A stretch of 64,000 bases of DNA from Palsa-504 sp963744005 (lineage in GTDB: Bacteria > Actinomycetota > Actinomycetes > Streptosporangiales > Streptosporangiaceae). Under the pieces are notes generated by a model that searched no databases, was not told the DNA's origin, and worked only from the letters and a program-made list of their open reading frames with translations. The position numbers and the translations under genes are program-made. Below are positions 48,393-56,707 of the stretch, piece by piece (the stretch's first letter is position 1; each line of letters starts with the position of its first letter). The stretch covers positions 124,001-188,000 of the forward strand of contig CAVURU010000002.1 in assembly GCA_963744005.1 (NCBI GenBank), read 5' to 3'.

Positions 48393-51044
48393 GTGGCGCT
48401 GCCGCTGATTCATCGTGCCGGGCTGCTCGCCGCCCTCGACCGAGCGGCGGAGGCGAAGGTCACGCTCATCTCAGCGCCGGCGGGCAGCGGCAAGACCTCG
48501 CTGCTGCGCGCCTGGGCCGCCGGGCCGGCTCGGCTTCACCGGCTGGTGATCGTCCCGGTCCAGCGCGACCAGCAGGACTCTCAGCAGTTCTGGCTGGCCG
48601 TGCTGACCGCGGTCCGGCAGGCCTCCGGCGGCAGCGGGCACCTCGCGGCCACGCCGGACTTCAACGAGGCCACGATCAGCGACCGGGTCCTGTCCGAGCT
48701 GGCCGAGAATCAAGAACCCACGTTCCTGCTCATCGATGACCTGCACGAGCTGACGGCACCGGATGCCCTCCCGCAGCTGGCCCGGACGCTGGAGAGGCTT
48801 CCGGCTCACGTGCACGCCATCCTGGCCAGCCGGCGTGACCTGACGCTGCGCCTGCATAAGCTCCGGCTGGCCGGCGACCTGGCCGAAATCCGGGCGGCAG
48901 ACCTGCGGTTCACGCCGGAGGAGACACGCGAGCTGCTGACCGCGTCGGACATCCTGCTCTCGGAGGCGGGAGCCGCGCAGCTGCACGACCGGACCGAAGG
49001 CTGGGCCGCGGGCTTGCGGCTCGCGGCGCTTTCCCTGGCGCACAGCGATGACCCCGAACGATTCGTCGCGGAGTTCTCCGGAAGCGACCGGACCGTGGCC
49101 GAGTACCTGATGGCCGAGATGCTCGAGAGCCAGCCGGCCGACGTCCAGCAACTGCTGCTGCGGACCTCGCTGGTGGACCGCGTCAACGGCGAGCTCGCGG
49201 ACCTGCTGACCGGCCAGCCTGGCTCGGACCGGATCCTGCTCGACCTGGAGGACGCCAACGCGTTCGTCCTCTCGCTCGACGCCGACCGGACCTGGTTCCG
49301 CTATCACCATCTGTTTGCCGACCTGCTCCGGCTGGAGCTGCGCCGCAGGATGCCCGAGGAGCTGCCGGGGCTGCACCGGCTCGCCGCGGGGTGGCTCGCC
49401 GAGCACGGTGCGATCGCCGAGGCCATCCGGCACACCCAGGCCGCAGGCGACTGGCTGGACGCGGCGCGGCTGCTGGCCGATCACTCGTTCAGCCTGACGC
49501 TGGACGGCCAGGCCCAGACCATCCAGGCCCTCCTGCGCGCGTTCCCGCCAGGCGGCGTCGCCGACGGCCCGGACCTGCCGCTCGCGCACGCGACCATCGA
49601 CCTGGCCCAGGGGCGCCTGGACGAGGCGGCAGCCCACCTGTCGGTAGCCGAGGCGGCGATCAGCGCCACGCCGGCCGGCCGTCAGCACCGCCTCGAGGTC
49701 GCGGCCGCGGCGCTCCGGTTGTCGCTGGCCCGCAAGCGCGGCCACCTGGACAGCGTCGTCGAGCAGGTCTCACTCCTCATCACCCCGCTGACCGGGCAGT
49801 CCGATGAGGACATCGCGCTCGACAGCGACCTGAGGGCGGTCGCCCTGATGAATCTCGGCATCATCGAGGCGTGGGCCCTGGCGAGCCGGGACAGCGAGCG
49901 GCATCTTCGGGAAGGCGCCGCGCTCGCCCGCCGGATCAGGCGTCCCTACCTGGAAGTGGCCTGCCTGGCTGAGCTGGCCTTCGCCGCGAAGATCGAGCCT
50001 CCGGCCGTCACCCGCCGCCGGTGCCGGGAGGCGATAGCCCTCGCCGAGCAGCACGGCTGGGGCACCGAGCCGGTCATCGCGCCGGCCCTGGTCAACCTGG
50101 CCGGCACCTTCATCCTCACCGGTGAATTCGACGAGGCGGAACGATGGCTCCGGCGGACGGCCAGAGCCGTGGAGACCGACACCGGGCCGATCATCAGGCT
50201 GCTGCTGCATTACGGCACCGGCATGCTGTGGGCGGGCCGCGGCAGGCTCCGGGCCGCCCTCGCCGAATACCGGGCGGCCGAGGCGCTGGCGGCCGAGCTC
50301 GAAGGCCCGCACGCGCTCGCCGGGCAGCTGGCCGGCTGGCAGCTGAGCACCTACGCCCGGCTCGGTCAGCTCGCCGAGGCCAGGACGGCGCTGGGCACGA
50401 TTGACGCCGAGCTGGCCGGCTCCGGGGAGATCGCCAACGGGCGGGCCACGCTGCACCTCGCCGAAGGCGAGCCGGACGCGGCCCTCGGCGCCGTGTCGGA
50501 CGTGCTGACGGGGACAGCTCCGGCGATCGGGCAGCTGACCATCGTGGAAGCACACCTGCTGGCCGCGGCCGCGTTCGGCCAGCTCGGCGACCAGGGCGCC
50601 GCCCATGCGGCCATCGAGAGCGCGCTGGCCCTGGCGGAGGCCGACCGCCTCGTCCTGCCGTTCGCGATGACGGGCTCAGCTGAGCTGCTGGAGGCCATGC
50701 CGCGCCGCCAGACCGCGCACGCGGCCCTGCTGCACGACATCATCGACATTCTCCGCGGGACCGCGGTGGCTCCGCAGGAGATGCCGTCGGCGGGCGCGGA
50801 GCAGCTCAGTCCCAGCGAGCTGCGGGTACTGCGGTACCTGCCGACGAACCTGTCCCGGCCGGAGATCGCCAGCGAGCTGTCCGTCTCGGTCAATACGGTG
50901 AACACGCACATCCGCAACATCTACGCCAAGCTGCACGCCACGGACCGTTCCTCGGCCGTCCGGCGGGCCCGCGGGATGCGGTTGCTCGCCGCGGGCCGGA
51001 GTCAGCTGGCGAAGACGTCGGTCCCGTACCAGGAGAAGCCCTAG
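48393..51044 (+). CDS. LAL family LuxR-type transcriptional regulator 2
   Basis: An 883-residue paralogue of the regulator at 34,022. Walker A ISAPAGSGKTSLL is at residues 26-38, the Walker B-like LLIDDLHEL follows, then TPR-like helices, and a C-terminal helix-turn-helix LSPSELRVLRYLPTNLSRPEIASELSVSVNTVNTHIRNIYAKLHATDRSSAV. A TAGCCT -10 (48,381-48,386) lies six bases before GTG 48393, so it is probably leaderless. Its 3' end overlaps the esterase of the opposite strand by four bases. It lacks the 45-residue N-terminal extension of LAL1. Confidence 0.88.
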   Translation: MALPLIHRAGLLAALDRAAEAKVTLISAPAGSGKTSLLRAWAAGPARLHRLVIVPVQRDQQDSQQFWLAVLTAVRQASGGSGHLAATPDFNEATISDRVLSELAENQEPTFLLIDDLHELTAPDALPQLARTLERLPAHVHAILASRRDLTLRLHKLRLAGDLAEIRAADLRFTPEETRELLTASDILLSEAGAAQLHDRTEGWAAGLRLAALSLAHSDDPERFVAEFSGSDRTVAEYLMAEMLESQPADVQQLLLRTSLVDRVNGELADLLTGQPGSDRILLDLEDANAFVLSLDADRTWFRYHHLFADLLRLELRRRMPEELPGLHRLAAGWLAEHGAIAEAIRHTQAAGDWLDAARLLADHSFSLTLDGQAQTIQALLRAFPPGGVADGPDLPLAHATIDLAQGRLDEAAAHLSVAEAAISATPAGRQHRLEVAAAALRLSLARKRGHLDSVVEQVSLLITPLTGQSDEDIALDSDLRAVALMNLGIIEAWALASRDSERHLREGAALARRIRRPYLEVACLAELAFAAKIEPPAVTRRRCREAIALAEQHGWGTEPVIAPALVNLAGTFILTGEFDEAERWLRRTARAVETDTGPIIRLLLHYGTGMLWAGRGRLRAALAEYRAAEALAAELEGPHALAGQLAGWQLSTYARLGQLAEARTALGTIDAELAGSGEIANGRATLHLAEGEPDAALGAVSDVLTGTAPAIGQLTIVEAHLLAAAAFGQLGDQGAAHAAIESALALAEADRLVLPFAMTGSAELLEAMPRRQTAHAALLHDIIDILRGTAVAPQEMPSAGAEQLSPSELRVLRYLPTNLSRPEIASELSVSVNTVNTHIRNIYAKLHATDRSSAVRRARGMRLLAAGRSQLAKTSVPYQEKP

Positions 51045-51766
51045 CAGCCTGACGGGGCCGACAGCAGGTCGCGGCCCCGTCGGGCGGCACCGGCGCTGGT
51101 CTGCCGGGTCGCTCCGCGGCCGAACGCCCAGGCCACCATCAGCGGGAACTCCTCGCGCCAGAACGCGCCGCCGTGCGATCCGGCCCGCTCGGTCATGACC
51201 ACGCCGGCGCCGGCGCCGCGCAGGGCGTCCGCCCACCGGGTCGCGTTGTCCAGGAAGAACGGCTCCTGCTGGCCGGCCGTGAAGTAGGCGCGGGGCAGCG
51301 AGCCCGGCAGCTCAGCGGGCGGCCGGTAGCCCGCGCCGGGCGACGCGCAGAACAGGGCGCCGTAGAGATCCGGGTGACGGAGCCCGAGGGCCAGGGCCAG
51401 CTCGCCGCCGGCCGAGACGCCGTACACCGCGGTGCGCCCGGCGGGCAGGTCGACGCCGAAGCGGGACCGTACCCAGCGGCGCACCTCGCGGGTGAAGAAG
51501 CCCTCGTGCGCGGCGAACCGGTCCGGGTCGAAGCCCGGTGAGTACTCCTGCAGCCGCAGGGTCTCATCGGCCAGCCGGTGGACGCCGACGACCATGGTGG
51601 GCGGCAGGCCCGCCGCCTCGAGGTCCGCGCCCCACGGCGGGATCAGCTGGCCGTCGCCGGCGAAGACGACCGCCTCGGGCGGATCCGGCGGGACGTACAC
51701 GGTGACCTCGCGGCCGCCGTCGTAGCCGAGCGTCTCGGTGACGAGCTCTCCCGCGCTGGCGGACAT
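51041..51766 (-). CDS. alpha/beta hydrolase (esterase-D/enterochelin esterase type)
   Basis: A 241-residue esterase. GREVTVYVPPDPPEAVVFAGDGQLIPPWGADLEAAGLPPTMVVGVHRL gives the strand-oxyanion start, the nucleophile elbow is YGVSAGGELALALG (Ser about 125), the acid is in YFTAGQQEPFFLDNATRWADAL and the base in ERAGSHGGAFWREEFP (His about 208). This is the IroD/putative-esterase type. ATG 51766 has AGGAG upstream. It converges on LAL2 and diverges from the LLM oxidoreductase. Confidence 0.86.
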   Translation of the reverse strand: MSASAGELVTETLGYDGGREVTVYVPPDPPEAVVFAGDGQLIPPWGADLEAAGLPPTMVVGVHRLADETLRLQEYSPGFDPDRFAAHEGFFTREVRRWVRSRFGVDLPAGRTAVYGVSAGGELALALGLRHPDLYGALFCASPGAGYRPPAELPGSLPRAYFTAGQQEPFFLDNATRWADALRGAGAGVVMTERAGSHGGAFWREEFPLMVAWAFGRGATRQTSAGAARRGRDLLSAPSGC

Positions 51767-51912
51767 CGGCGTACACTCCTGGTCGGTTCTTCCCGGGCCG
51801 CGAGTGGCCATCATCGCATAGCGGCCAGGCCGGGCGGCCGGAAGCTGCCGGGTGAGAGATCATGGCACCCAGACGCGCCGCTCGGGGGCGCCGGGCCCGA
51901 AGGGACACTGCG

Positions 51913-53040
51913 ATGCCACCACCCGGAGTCCCGCTGGAACGACTCGGGTTCCTGACCATCGGGCTGTTCGACGGGGACAACCCCGGCCCCGGGCACCAGA
52001 CGACCCTGGAGATCATCGAGCTGGGTGAGCGGCTGGGCTTCGACAGCGCGTGGCTCCGGGACCGGCACCTGCAGTACGGCATCTCCTCGCCGGTCGCCGT
52101 GCTGGCCGCGGCCTCGCAGCGGACCCGGCGGATCGAGCTGGGCACGGCGGTGATCCCGCTCGGCTGGGAGAACCCGCTGCGGCTGGCGGAGGATCTCGGC
52201 ACGGTCGACGTGCTGTCCGGCGGCCGGGTCAACCCCGGGGTGAGCGTGGGCGTGCCCACGCACTTCGACGAGGTCAAGGACACGCTGTACCCGGACACGG
52301 CCGACGTCGAGGACTTCAGCTACGAGCGGGTGTCCCGGCTGCTGGACCTGATCGAGGGCAAGCCGGCCAGCACGTTCCAGGGCGTCCAGGGGATCGAGCA
52401 GTTCTCCAGCCGGGTCGAGCCGCACTCCCCTGGGCTGCGCAGCCGGATCTGGTACGGCGGCGCCAGCACGGCCTCGGCCCGCTGGGCCGGCGAGCACCGG
52501 ATGAACTTCCTGACCAGCAGCGTGGTCCGGGCCGAGGACTCGACCGACTTCGCCGCGATCCAGCAGGCCCAGATCAGGGCCTTCCGGGACGCCCATCCGG
52601 ACGGGCCGGAGGCCCGGGTGTCCCAGGGGCTGGTGGTGATCCCGACCGACAGCGCGACCGCCGCGCAGCGCGCCAAGTACGCGGCGTACGTCGAGGCCCG
52701 CACGCCGCGGACGGCCAGCCCGCAGGGACCGGGGCGGATGATGTTCGCCCGCGACCTGCTGGGATCCGCCGACCAGATCGCCGAGGCGCTCTACGCGCAC
52801 GCCGGCTTCCGCGAGGTCCGGGAGGTGGCCTTCGCGCTGCCGTTCAGCTTTGACCCCGAGGACTACATCCAGATCCTGACCGACATGGCGGAAAAGCTCG
52901 GGCCGGCCTGGGCTCGGGACCCGCCCAGGGCAGCCGGGAGGATCAGGGGCCGGTGTAGCCCGGCGGGTTGGGCGAGACGGGCGATCCCTCGACCTCCAGG
53001 TTGGCCCCGGGCACCGTGGCGTAGACCGACAGGTCGGTGA
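51913..53040 (+). CDS. LLM-class flavin/F420-dependent oxidoreductase
   Basis: A luciferase-like monooxygenase family protein of 375 residues. FLTIGLFDGDNPGPGHQTTLEIIELGERLGFDSAWLRDRHLQ is the barrel start, RIELGTAVIPLGWENPLRLAEDLGTVDVLSGGRVNPGVSVG the flavin/F420 loop, and RVEPHSPGLRSRIWYGGASTASARWAGEHRMNFL the third strand region. The last 50 residues (from about ARDPPRAAGRIRGR) look like non-coding translation and overlap the SDR gene antisense by 98 bases, so the natural stop was probably lost (a frameshift near 52,910). The N-terminus at 51913 is clear. Confidence 0.82.
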   Translation: MPPPGVPLERLGFLTIGLFDGDNPGPGHQTTLEIIELGERLGFDSAWLRDRHLQYGISSPVAVLAAASQRTRRIELGTAVIPLGWENPLRLAEDLGTVDVLSGGRVNPGVSVGVPTHFDEVKDTLYPDTADVEDFSYERVSRLLDLIEGKPASTFQGVQGIEQFSSRVEPHSPGLRSRIWYGGASTASARWAGEHRMNFLTSSVVRAEDSTDFAAIQQAQIRAFRDAHPDGPEARVSQGLVVIPTDSATAAQRAKYAAYVEARTPRTASPQGPGRMMFARDLLGSADQIAEALYAHAGFREVREVAFALPFSFDPEDYIQILTDMAEKLGPAWARDPPRAAGRIRGRCSPAGWARRAIPRPPGWPRAPWRRPTGR

Positions 53041-53792
53041 CGCCGTTGTCGACCAGCACGTCCTCGCACATGAGCTGCTGGCCGGTGTACTCGCGGGACG
53101 GCTTGGTCACGATGATGTAGGCGGCGTCGGAGTACACCTCGACCTTGCGGGACCGGGCCATGGCCTCGTCGCCGCCGAGCAGGTTCTGCACGGCGGCCGT
53201 GGCGACCAGCGTCCGGGGCCAGAGCGTGTTCGAGGCGATGCCCCTGGTCGCGCAGCGTCTCGGCCATGCTCAGGGCGCAGATCGTCATCGCGTACTTGGC
53301 CATGATGTAGCCCGTGGAGCCCAGCCGTCCCGGTTCCAGGCTGATGGGCGGGGACAGCGTGAGGATGTGCGGGTTCTCCCGGCCGATCATGTGCGGGACG
53401 CAGGCCTGGGACACCGCGTAGGTGCCGCGGACCTGGATGCCGTTCATCAGGTCGAACCGCTTCATGGGAACCTCGAGGATGGTGCCGTGGCCCAGGGCCG
53501 AGGCGTTGTTGACGCAGATGTCGATCCCGCCGAACGCCTCGACGGCCGACGCGACCGCGGCGAACACGCCGTCGGAGTCGCGGACGTCGCCGACGATCGG
53601 CAGCGCCTGCCCGCCGGCATCCTCGATTTCCTTGGCCGCGGTGTAGATGGTCCCGGGCAGCTTCGGGTGCGGCTCGGCCGTCTTGGCCAGCAGCGCGATG
53701 TTCGCGCCGTCCTGGGCGGCGCGCTTCGCGATGGCGAGCCCGATTCCCCGGCTCGCTCCGGAGATGAACATGGTCTTACCGGCAAGAGACAT
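52943..53792 (-). pseudogene. short-chain dehydrogenase (HSDL2-like), frameshifted
   Basis: From ATG 53792 the frame gives the SDR fold: FISGASRGIGLAIAKRAAQDGANIALLAKTAEP (cofactor), ICVNNASAL, ILTLSPPISLEPGRLGSTGYIMAKYAMTICALSMAETLRDQG (Tyr and Lys). At 53,241-53,244 (CCCC on the plus strand) one base too many breaks it; the rest, IASNTLWPRTLVATAAVQNLLGGDEAMARSRK to YTGP, reads in another frame down to 52,943. Restored, it is about 283 residues, close to hydroxysteroid-dehydrogenase-like protein 2 and actinobacterial homologues. Confidence 0.72.
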
Positions 53793-53911
53793 ACCGGGAT
53801 GGTAAGACAACCGGGGACAAACCGGCAGGGGTCGCCTGCCGAGGGGAGGCCGCCACCGGGTCCCCGGGCCTGGCGGGGGCGGGGATAGTCTGCCTGTCGT
53901 GGTCGGGCGCC

Positions 53912-55141
53912 GTGGCTGAGGAATTCCGCCTTCGCTCGGTGGCGGTCGCCGCCTTCGGCCCGGCCACCCTGTTCGGCCTCGCGGAAGGCGCGATGCTGCC
54001 GGTCATCGCGCTCAGCTCGATCGACCGCGGGGCGAGCATCGCGATGGCGGCGTTCATCACCGCCCTGCTCGGCATCGGCTCGCTGCTGACCAACATCCCG
54101 TCGGGCATCCTGGCCACCCGCATCGGCGAGCGGAAGTCGATGCTGGTGGCCGCGGCGGTGGCCATGGCCGGCCTGATCTTGTGCCTGGTCAACCTGGGCC
54201 GCAGCGCGCCGTCGCTGGTGGTGTTCGGTGCCGGGGTGCTGCTGCTCGGCGCGGCGAGTTCGGTCTACACGCTGGCCCGCCAGTCCTACCTGAGCGAGAT
54301 CGTGCCGCCGCACATGCGGGCCCGGGCCCTGTCGACCCTGGGCGGCACGCTGCGCATCGGGGTGTTCGTCGGCCCGTTCCTGGCCGCCGGCGCGGAGAAG
54401 GTGTGGGGCCTGCCCGGGGCCTACTACGTCAGCCTGGTCGCGATGATCGGCGCCGCCGTCATCGTCTACCGGGTTCCGGACCTGGAGAAAACCGACGAGC
54501 ACCGGGCCGCCGCGGCCGACGTGACGTCGTGGAGCATCCTGCGCACGTACTGGCGCATCTTCGCCACCCTCGGGATCGGCGTCGTCCTGCTGCAGGCGAT
54601 CAGGCAGACCCGGCAGGTCGTCATCCCGCTGTGGGGGGCGCACATCGGGCTGTCCCCCACCGCGAACTCCGTCATCTACGGCATCGCCGGGCTCGTCGAC
54701 CTGATGACCTTCTATCCTGCGGGCAAGGTCATGGACCTGCACGGCCGTCGCTGGGTGGCCGTGCCGTGCACGCTCATCCTCGGCCTGTCCTTCGTCATCA
54801 TGCCGCTGACCCACGCCGTCGGCACCCTGACCGTGACGGCGATGATCATGGGCTTCGGCAACGGGATCGGCTCGGGCATCGTCATGACGCTCGCGGCCGA
54901 CGCCTCCCCGGAGATCGGCCGCCCGAAGTTCCTGGGCCTGTGGCGCGAGCTGTCCGACACCGGCCAGGGCGTCGGACCGCTCATCTTGTCCGGGGTGACC
55001 GCCCTGGCCGGGCTGGCGGCTGGCATCACCGTGGTCGGCATGGTCGGGTTCGCGGCGGCCGCCGCCATGTGGGCCTTCATCCCCGGCCGGCCGCGGCTGA
55101 CCGGCAGGCGGCGTGACCCGGAACGGGCCCGGTCACGATGA
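53912..55141 (+). CDS. MFS transporter
   Basis: A 409-residue, 12-helix MFS protein. GILATRIGERKSMLVAAAVAMAGLIL is the cytosolic loop after TM2, RQSYLSEIVPPHMRARALSTLGG the family's TM4-5 stretch, and FYPAGKVMDLHGRRWVAVPCTLILGLSFV the TM8-9 loop. It starts at GTG 53912, 119 bases after the divergent SDR start. Substrate unknown; likely a drug or metabolite exporter. Confidence 0.86.
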   Translation: MAEEFRLRSVAVAAFGPATLFGLAEGAMLPVIALSSIDRGASIAMAAFITALLGIGSLLTNIPSGILATRIGERKSMLVAAAVAMAGLILCLVNLGRSAPSLVVFGAGVLLLGAASSVYTLARQSYLSEIVPPHMRARALSTLGGTLRIGVFVGPFLAAGAEKVWGLPGAYYVSLVAMIGAAVIVYRVPDLEKTDEHRAAAADVTSWSILRTYWRIFATLGIGVVLLQAIRQTRQVVIPLWGAHIGLSPTANSVIYGIAGLVDLMTFYPAGKVMDLHGRRWVAVPCTLILGLSFVIMPLTHAVGTLTVTAMIMGFGNGIGSGIVMTLAADASPEIGRPKFLGLWRELSDTGQGVGPLILSGVTALAGLAAGITVVGMVGFAAAAAMWAFIPGRPRLTGRRRDPERARSR

Positions 55142-55154
55142 CGGGCAGCGTGTT

Positions 55155-55889
55155 CTAGACCGCGTCCCGCTCAAGGCCGGTCAGCGCGCGCAGCGCGGCC
55201 AGGAAGCCGGCGGTGTCGGCCAGGTCCGGCCGGACCACGTCCGCGCCGGCCTGCCGCAGTTCCTCTTGCGACCTGATGCCGGTGGCCACGGCGATGACCA
55301 GCGCACCGCCCCGCCGGGCGGCGGCCACGTCCAGCTCGGTGTCCCCGACCAGCACCGTCGATGACGGCCCGAACGGGACGCCGTACTTGTCCGCCGCCTT
55401 CTGCTGAGCGGCCCCGACCAGCCGCGGCAGGCGGGAGTCGTCGGAGCCGTAGCCGCCGACATCCAGGTCGAGCAGGCGCCGGTGGTCGCCCAGCAGGGCC
55501 AGCTTGGCCTCGGCGTTGGGGCGGATGTTCCCGGTCAGCACGGACTGCACGACGCCCGGGATCCGGCTGACCCCGGTCAGGGCGGCCAGCACGCCGGGCA
55601 GCGGGAAGCCGTCGCGCATCAGCTGAGGCTGCAGCTCGGCCAGCGCCCCGGTCAGGGCCGAACGATAACCGGCCTCGCAGTCCGCGGTGAATTCGGCGTC
55701 GTTGGCGGTGAAGAGGTTCCGCACGATCTCCGGGTCGGTGCGGCCGTCGGTGGCCGGCCGGACCTGCGCCTCGCGGCCGGTGAGCAGCTGGAACGCCCGG
55801 GCGTAGATGGCCTTGGTCACCTCGCTGCCGTCGATCAGGGTCTGGTCGACGTCCCACAGCAGCAGGACCTGCTTGCCGCCGGCTGTCAC
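55155..55889 (-). CDS. HAD-family phosphatase-like hydrolase
   Basis: A 244-residue HAD protein: motif I LLLWDVDQTLIDG (Asp x Asp x Thr, about residues 8-20), motif II VLTGNIRP, Lys in the AQQKAADKYG region, motif IV STVLVGDTELDVAAARRGG. The cap domain between residues 25 and 95 is of the phosphoglycolate-phosphatase type. GTG 55889 is chosen because the region before it is not homologous. Substrate unknown. Confidence 0.87.
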   Translation of the reverse strand: MTAGGKQVLLLWDVDQTLIDGSEVTKAIYARAFQLLTGREAQVRPATDGRTDPEIVRNLFTANDAEFTADCEAGYRSALTGALAELQPQLMRDGFPLPGVLAALTGVSRIPGVVQSVLTGNIRPNAEAKLALLGDHRRLLDLDVGGYGSDDSRLPRLVGAAQQKAADKYGVPFGPSSTVLVGDTELDVAAARRGGALVIAVATGIRSQEELRQAGADVVRPDLADTAGFLAALRALTGLERDAV

Positions 55890-55981
55890 GCTCTGCCCTC
55901 CCGTCGCCAGCGCGACCCGCCCTCCCCGTCGCGATCGCGACCCGAGCATATGCCGCCGCCGGCCAGCAGGGCCGGGCGGGC

Positions 55982-56611
55982 TCAGGGCGCAGTGTGACCC
56001 GGCTCGGCGGAGCCCGGCTCGGCGGAGGCCAGCTTCGGGGCACCGCGCAGGTGGGCGCGCTCGCCCTGCTTGCCGATGAGGCTGAGGTACTCGACCGGGC
56101 CGGCGCTGGTGGCGCCGAACCAGTGCGGGGTGCGGGTGTCGAACTCGGCGGCCTCGCCCGGGCGCAGGAGCAGGTCGTGCTCGCCGAGGACGAGCCGGAG
56201 CGTGCCGTCGAGGACGTAGACCCAGTCGTAGCCCTCGTGGGTCCGCAGCTCGGGCACGGCCGCGTCGTCGCCGGCCGGCAGCACGAACTTGTAGGCCTGG
56301 ATACCGCCCGGCCTGCGGCTCAGCGGCAGGATGACCCCGCCGCCGTGGCCGGGAACGGGACGCAGGTTGATGCGGGGGTCACCGGTCGGGGGCGCGTCGA
56401 CGAGCTCGTCGAGGGTGACGCCGTAGGCCCGGGCCAGCGGCAGCAGCTGCTCGAGGGTCGGCCGGCGCAATCCCGCTTCGAGGCGGGACAGGGTGCTGGC
56501 CGAGATGCCGGTGCCTGAGGCCAGCTCGGTGAGGGTGATCTCGCGCCTGAGCCGGAGCCGCTTCAGCCGGGGCCCGACGGCGTCCAGGGTGCGGTCCACG
56601 TCATCGTCCAT
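55982..56611 (-). CDS. XRE family regulator with cupin domain
   Basis: A 209-residue regulator. The helix-turn-helix runs from about residues 14 to 60 (LKRLRLRREITLTELASGTGISASTLSRLEAGLRRPTLEQLLPLARAYGV), and the cupin sensor follows (ELRTHEGYDWVYVLDGTLRLVLGEHDLLLRPGEAAEFDTRTPHWFGATSAGPVEYLSL, with EHD and His for metal or ligand). It is divergent from the thioredoxin-reductase-like gene with two TTGCCA-type sites between. It probably represses that gene. Confidence 0.88.
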   Translation of the reverse strand: MDDDVDRTLDAVGPRLKRLRLRREITLTELASGTGISASTLSRLEAGLRRPTLEQLLPLARAYGVTLDELVDAPPTGDPRINLRPVPGHGGGVILPLSRRPGGIQAYKFVLPAGDDAAVPELRTHEGYDWVYVLDGTLRLVLGEHDLLLRPGEAAEFDTRTPHWFGATSAGPVEYLSLIGKQGERAHLRGAPKLASAEPGSAEPGHTAP

Positions 56612-56620
56612 CCCGTCATT

Positions 56621-56653
56621 TTGCCATTTGGCAATAAGGTTTGCCAATCGGCG
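56621..56653. promoter_or_regulatory. XRE-cupin operators
   Basis: TTGCCA-TT-TGGCAA (56,621-56,634) is perfect; a second, degraded copy TTGCCA-ATC-GGCG starts 20 bases later (56,641). The 20-base spacing is two DNA turns, so two dimers could bind side by side over the divergent promoters. Confidence 0.65.
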
Positions 56654-56707
56654 TAGTCGTGGTGATCATCGGGTTGGCAGACGGATCAGCACGGAAGGAG
56701 CGGCCTG

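Noticed and set aside
51845..51895. GGGTG...CACCC near 51,845-51,870 as another regulon site
   Set aside because: Arms differ and spacing is 10 bases, so it does not fit the TCACC-N7-GGTGA motif.
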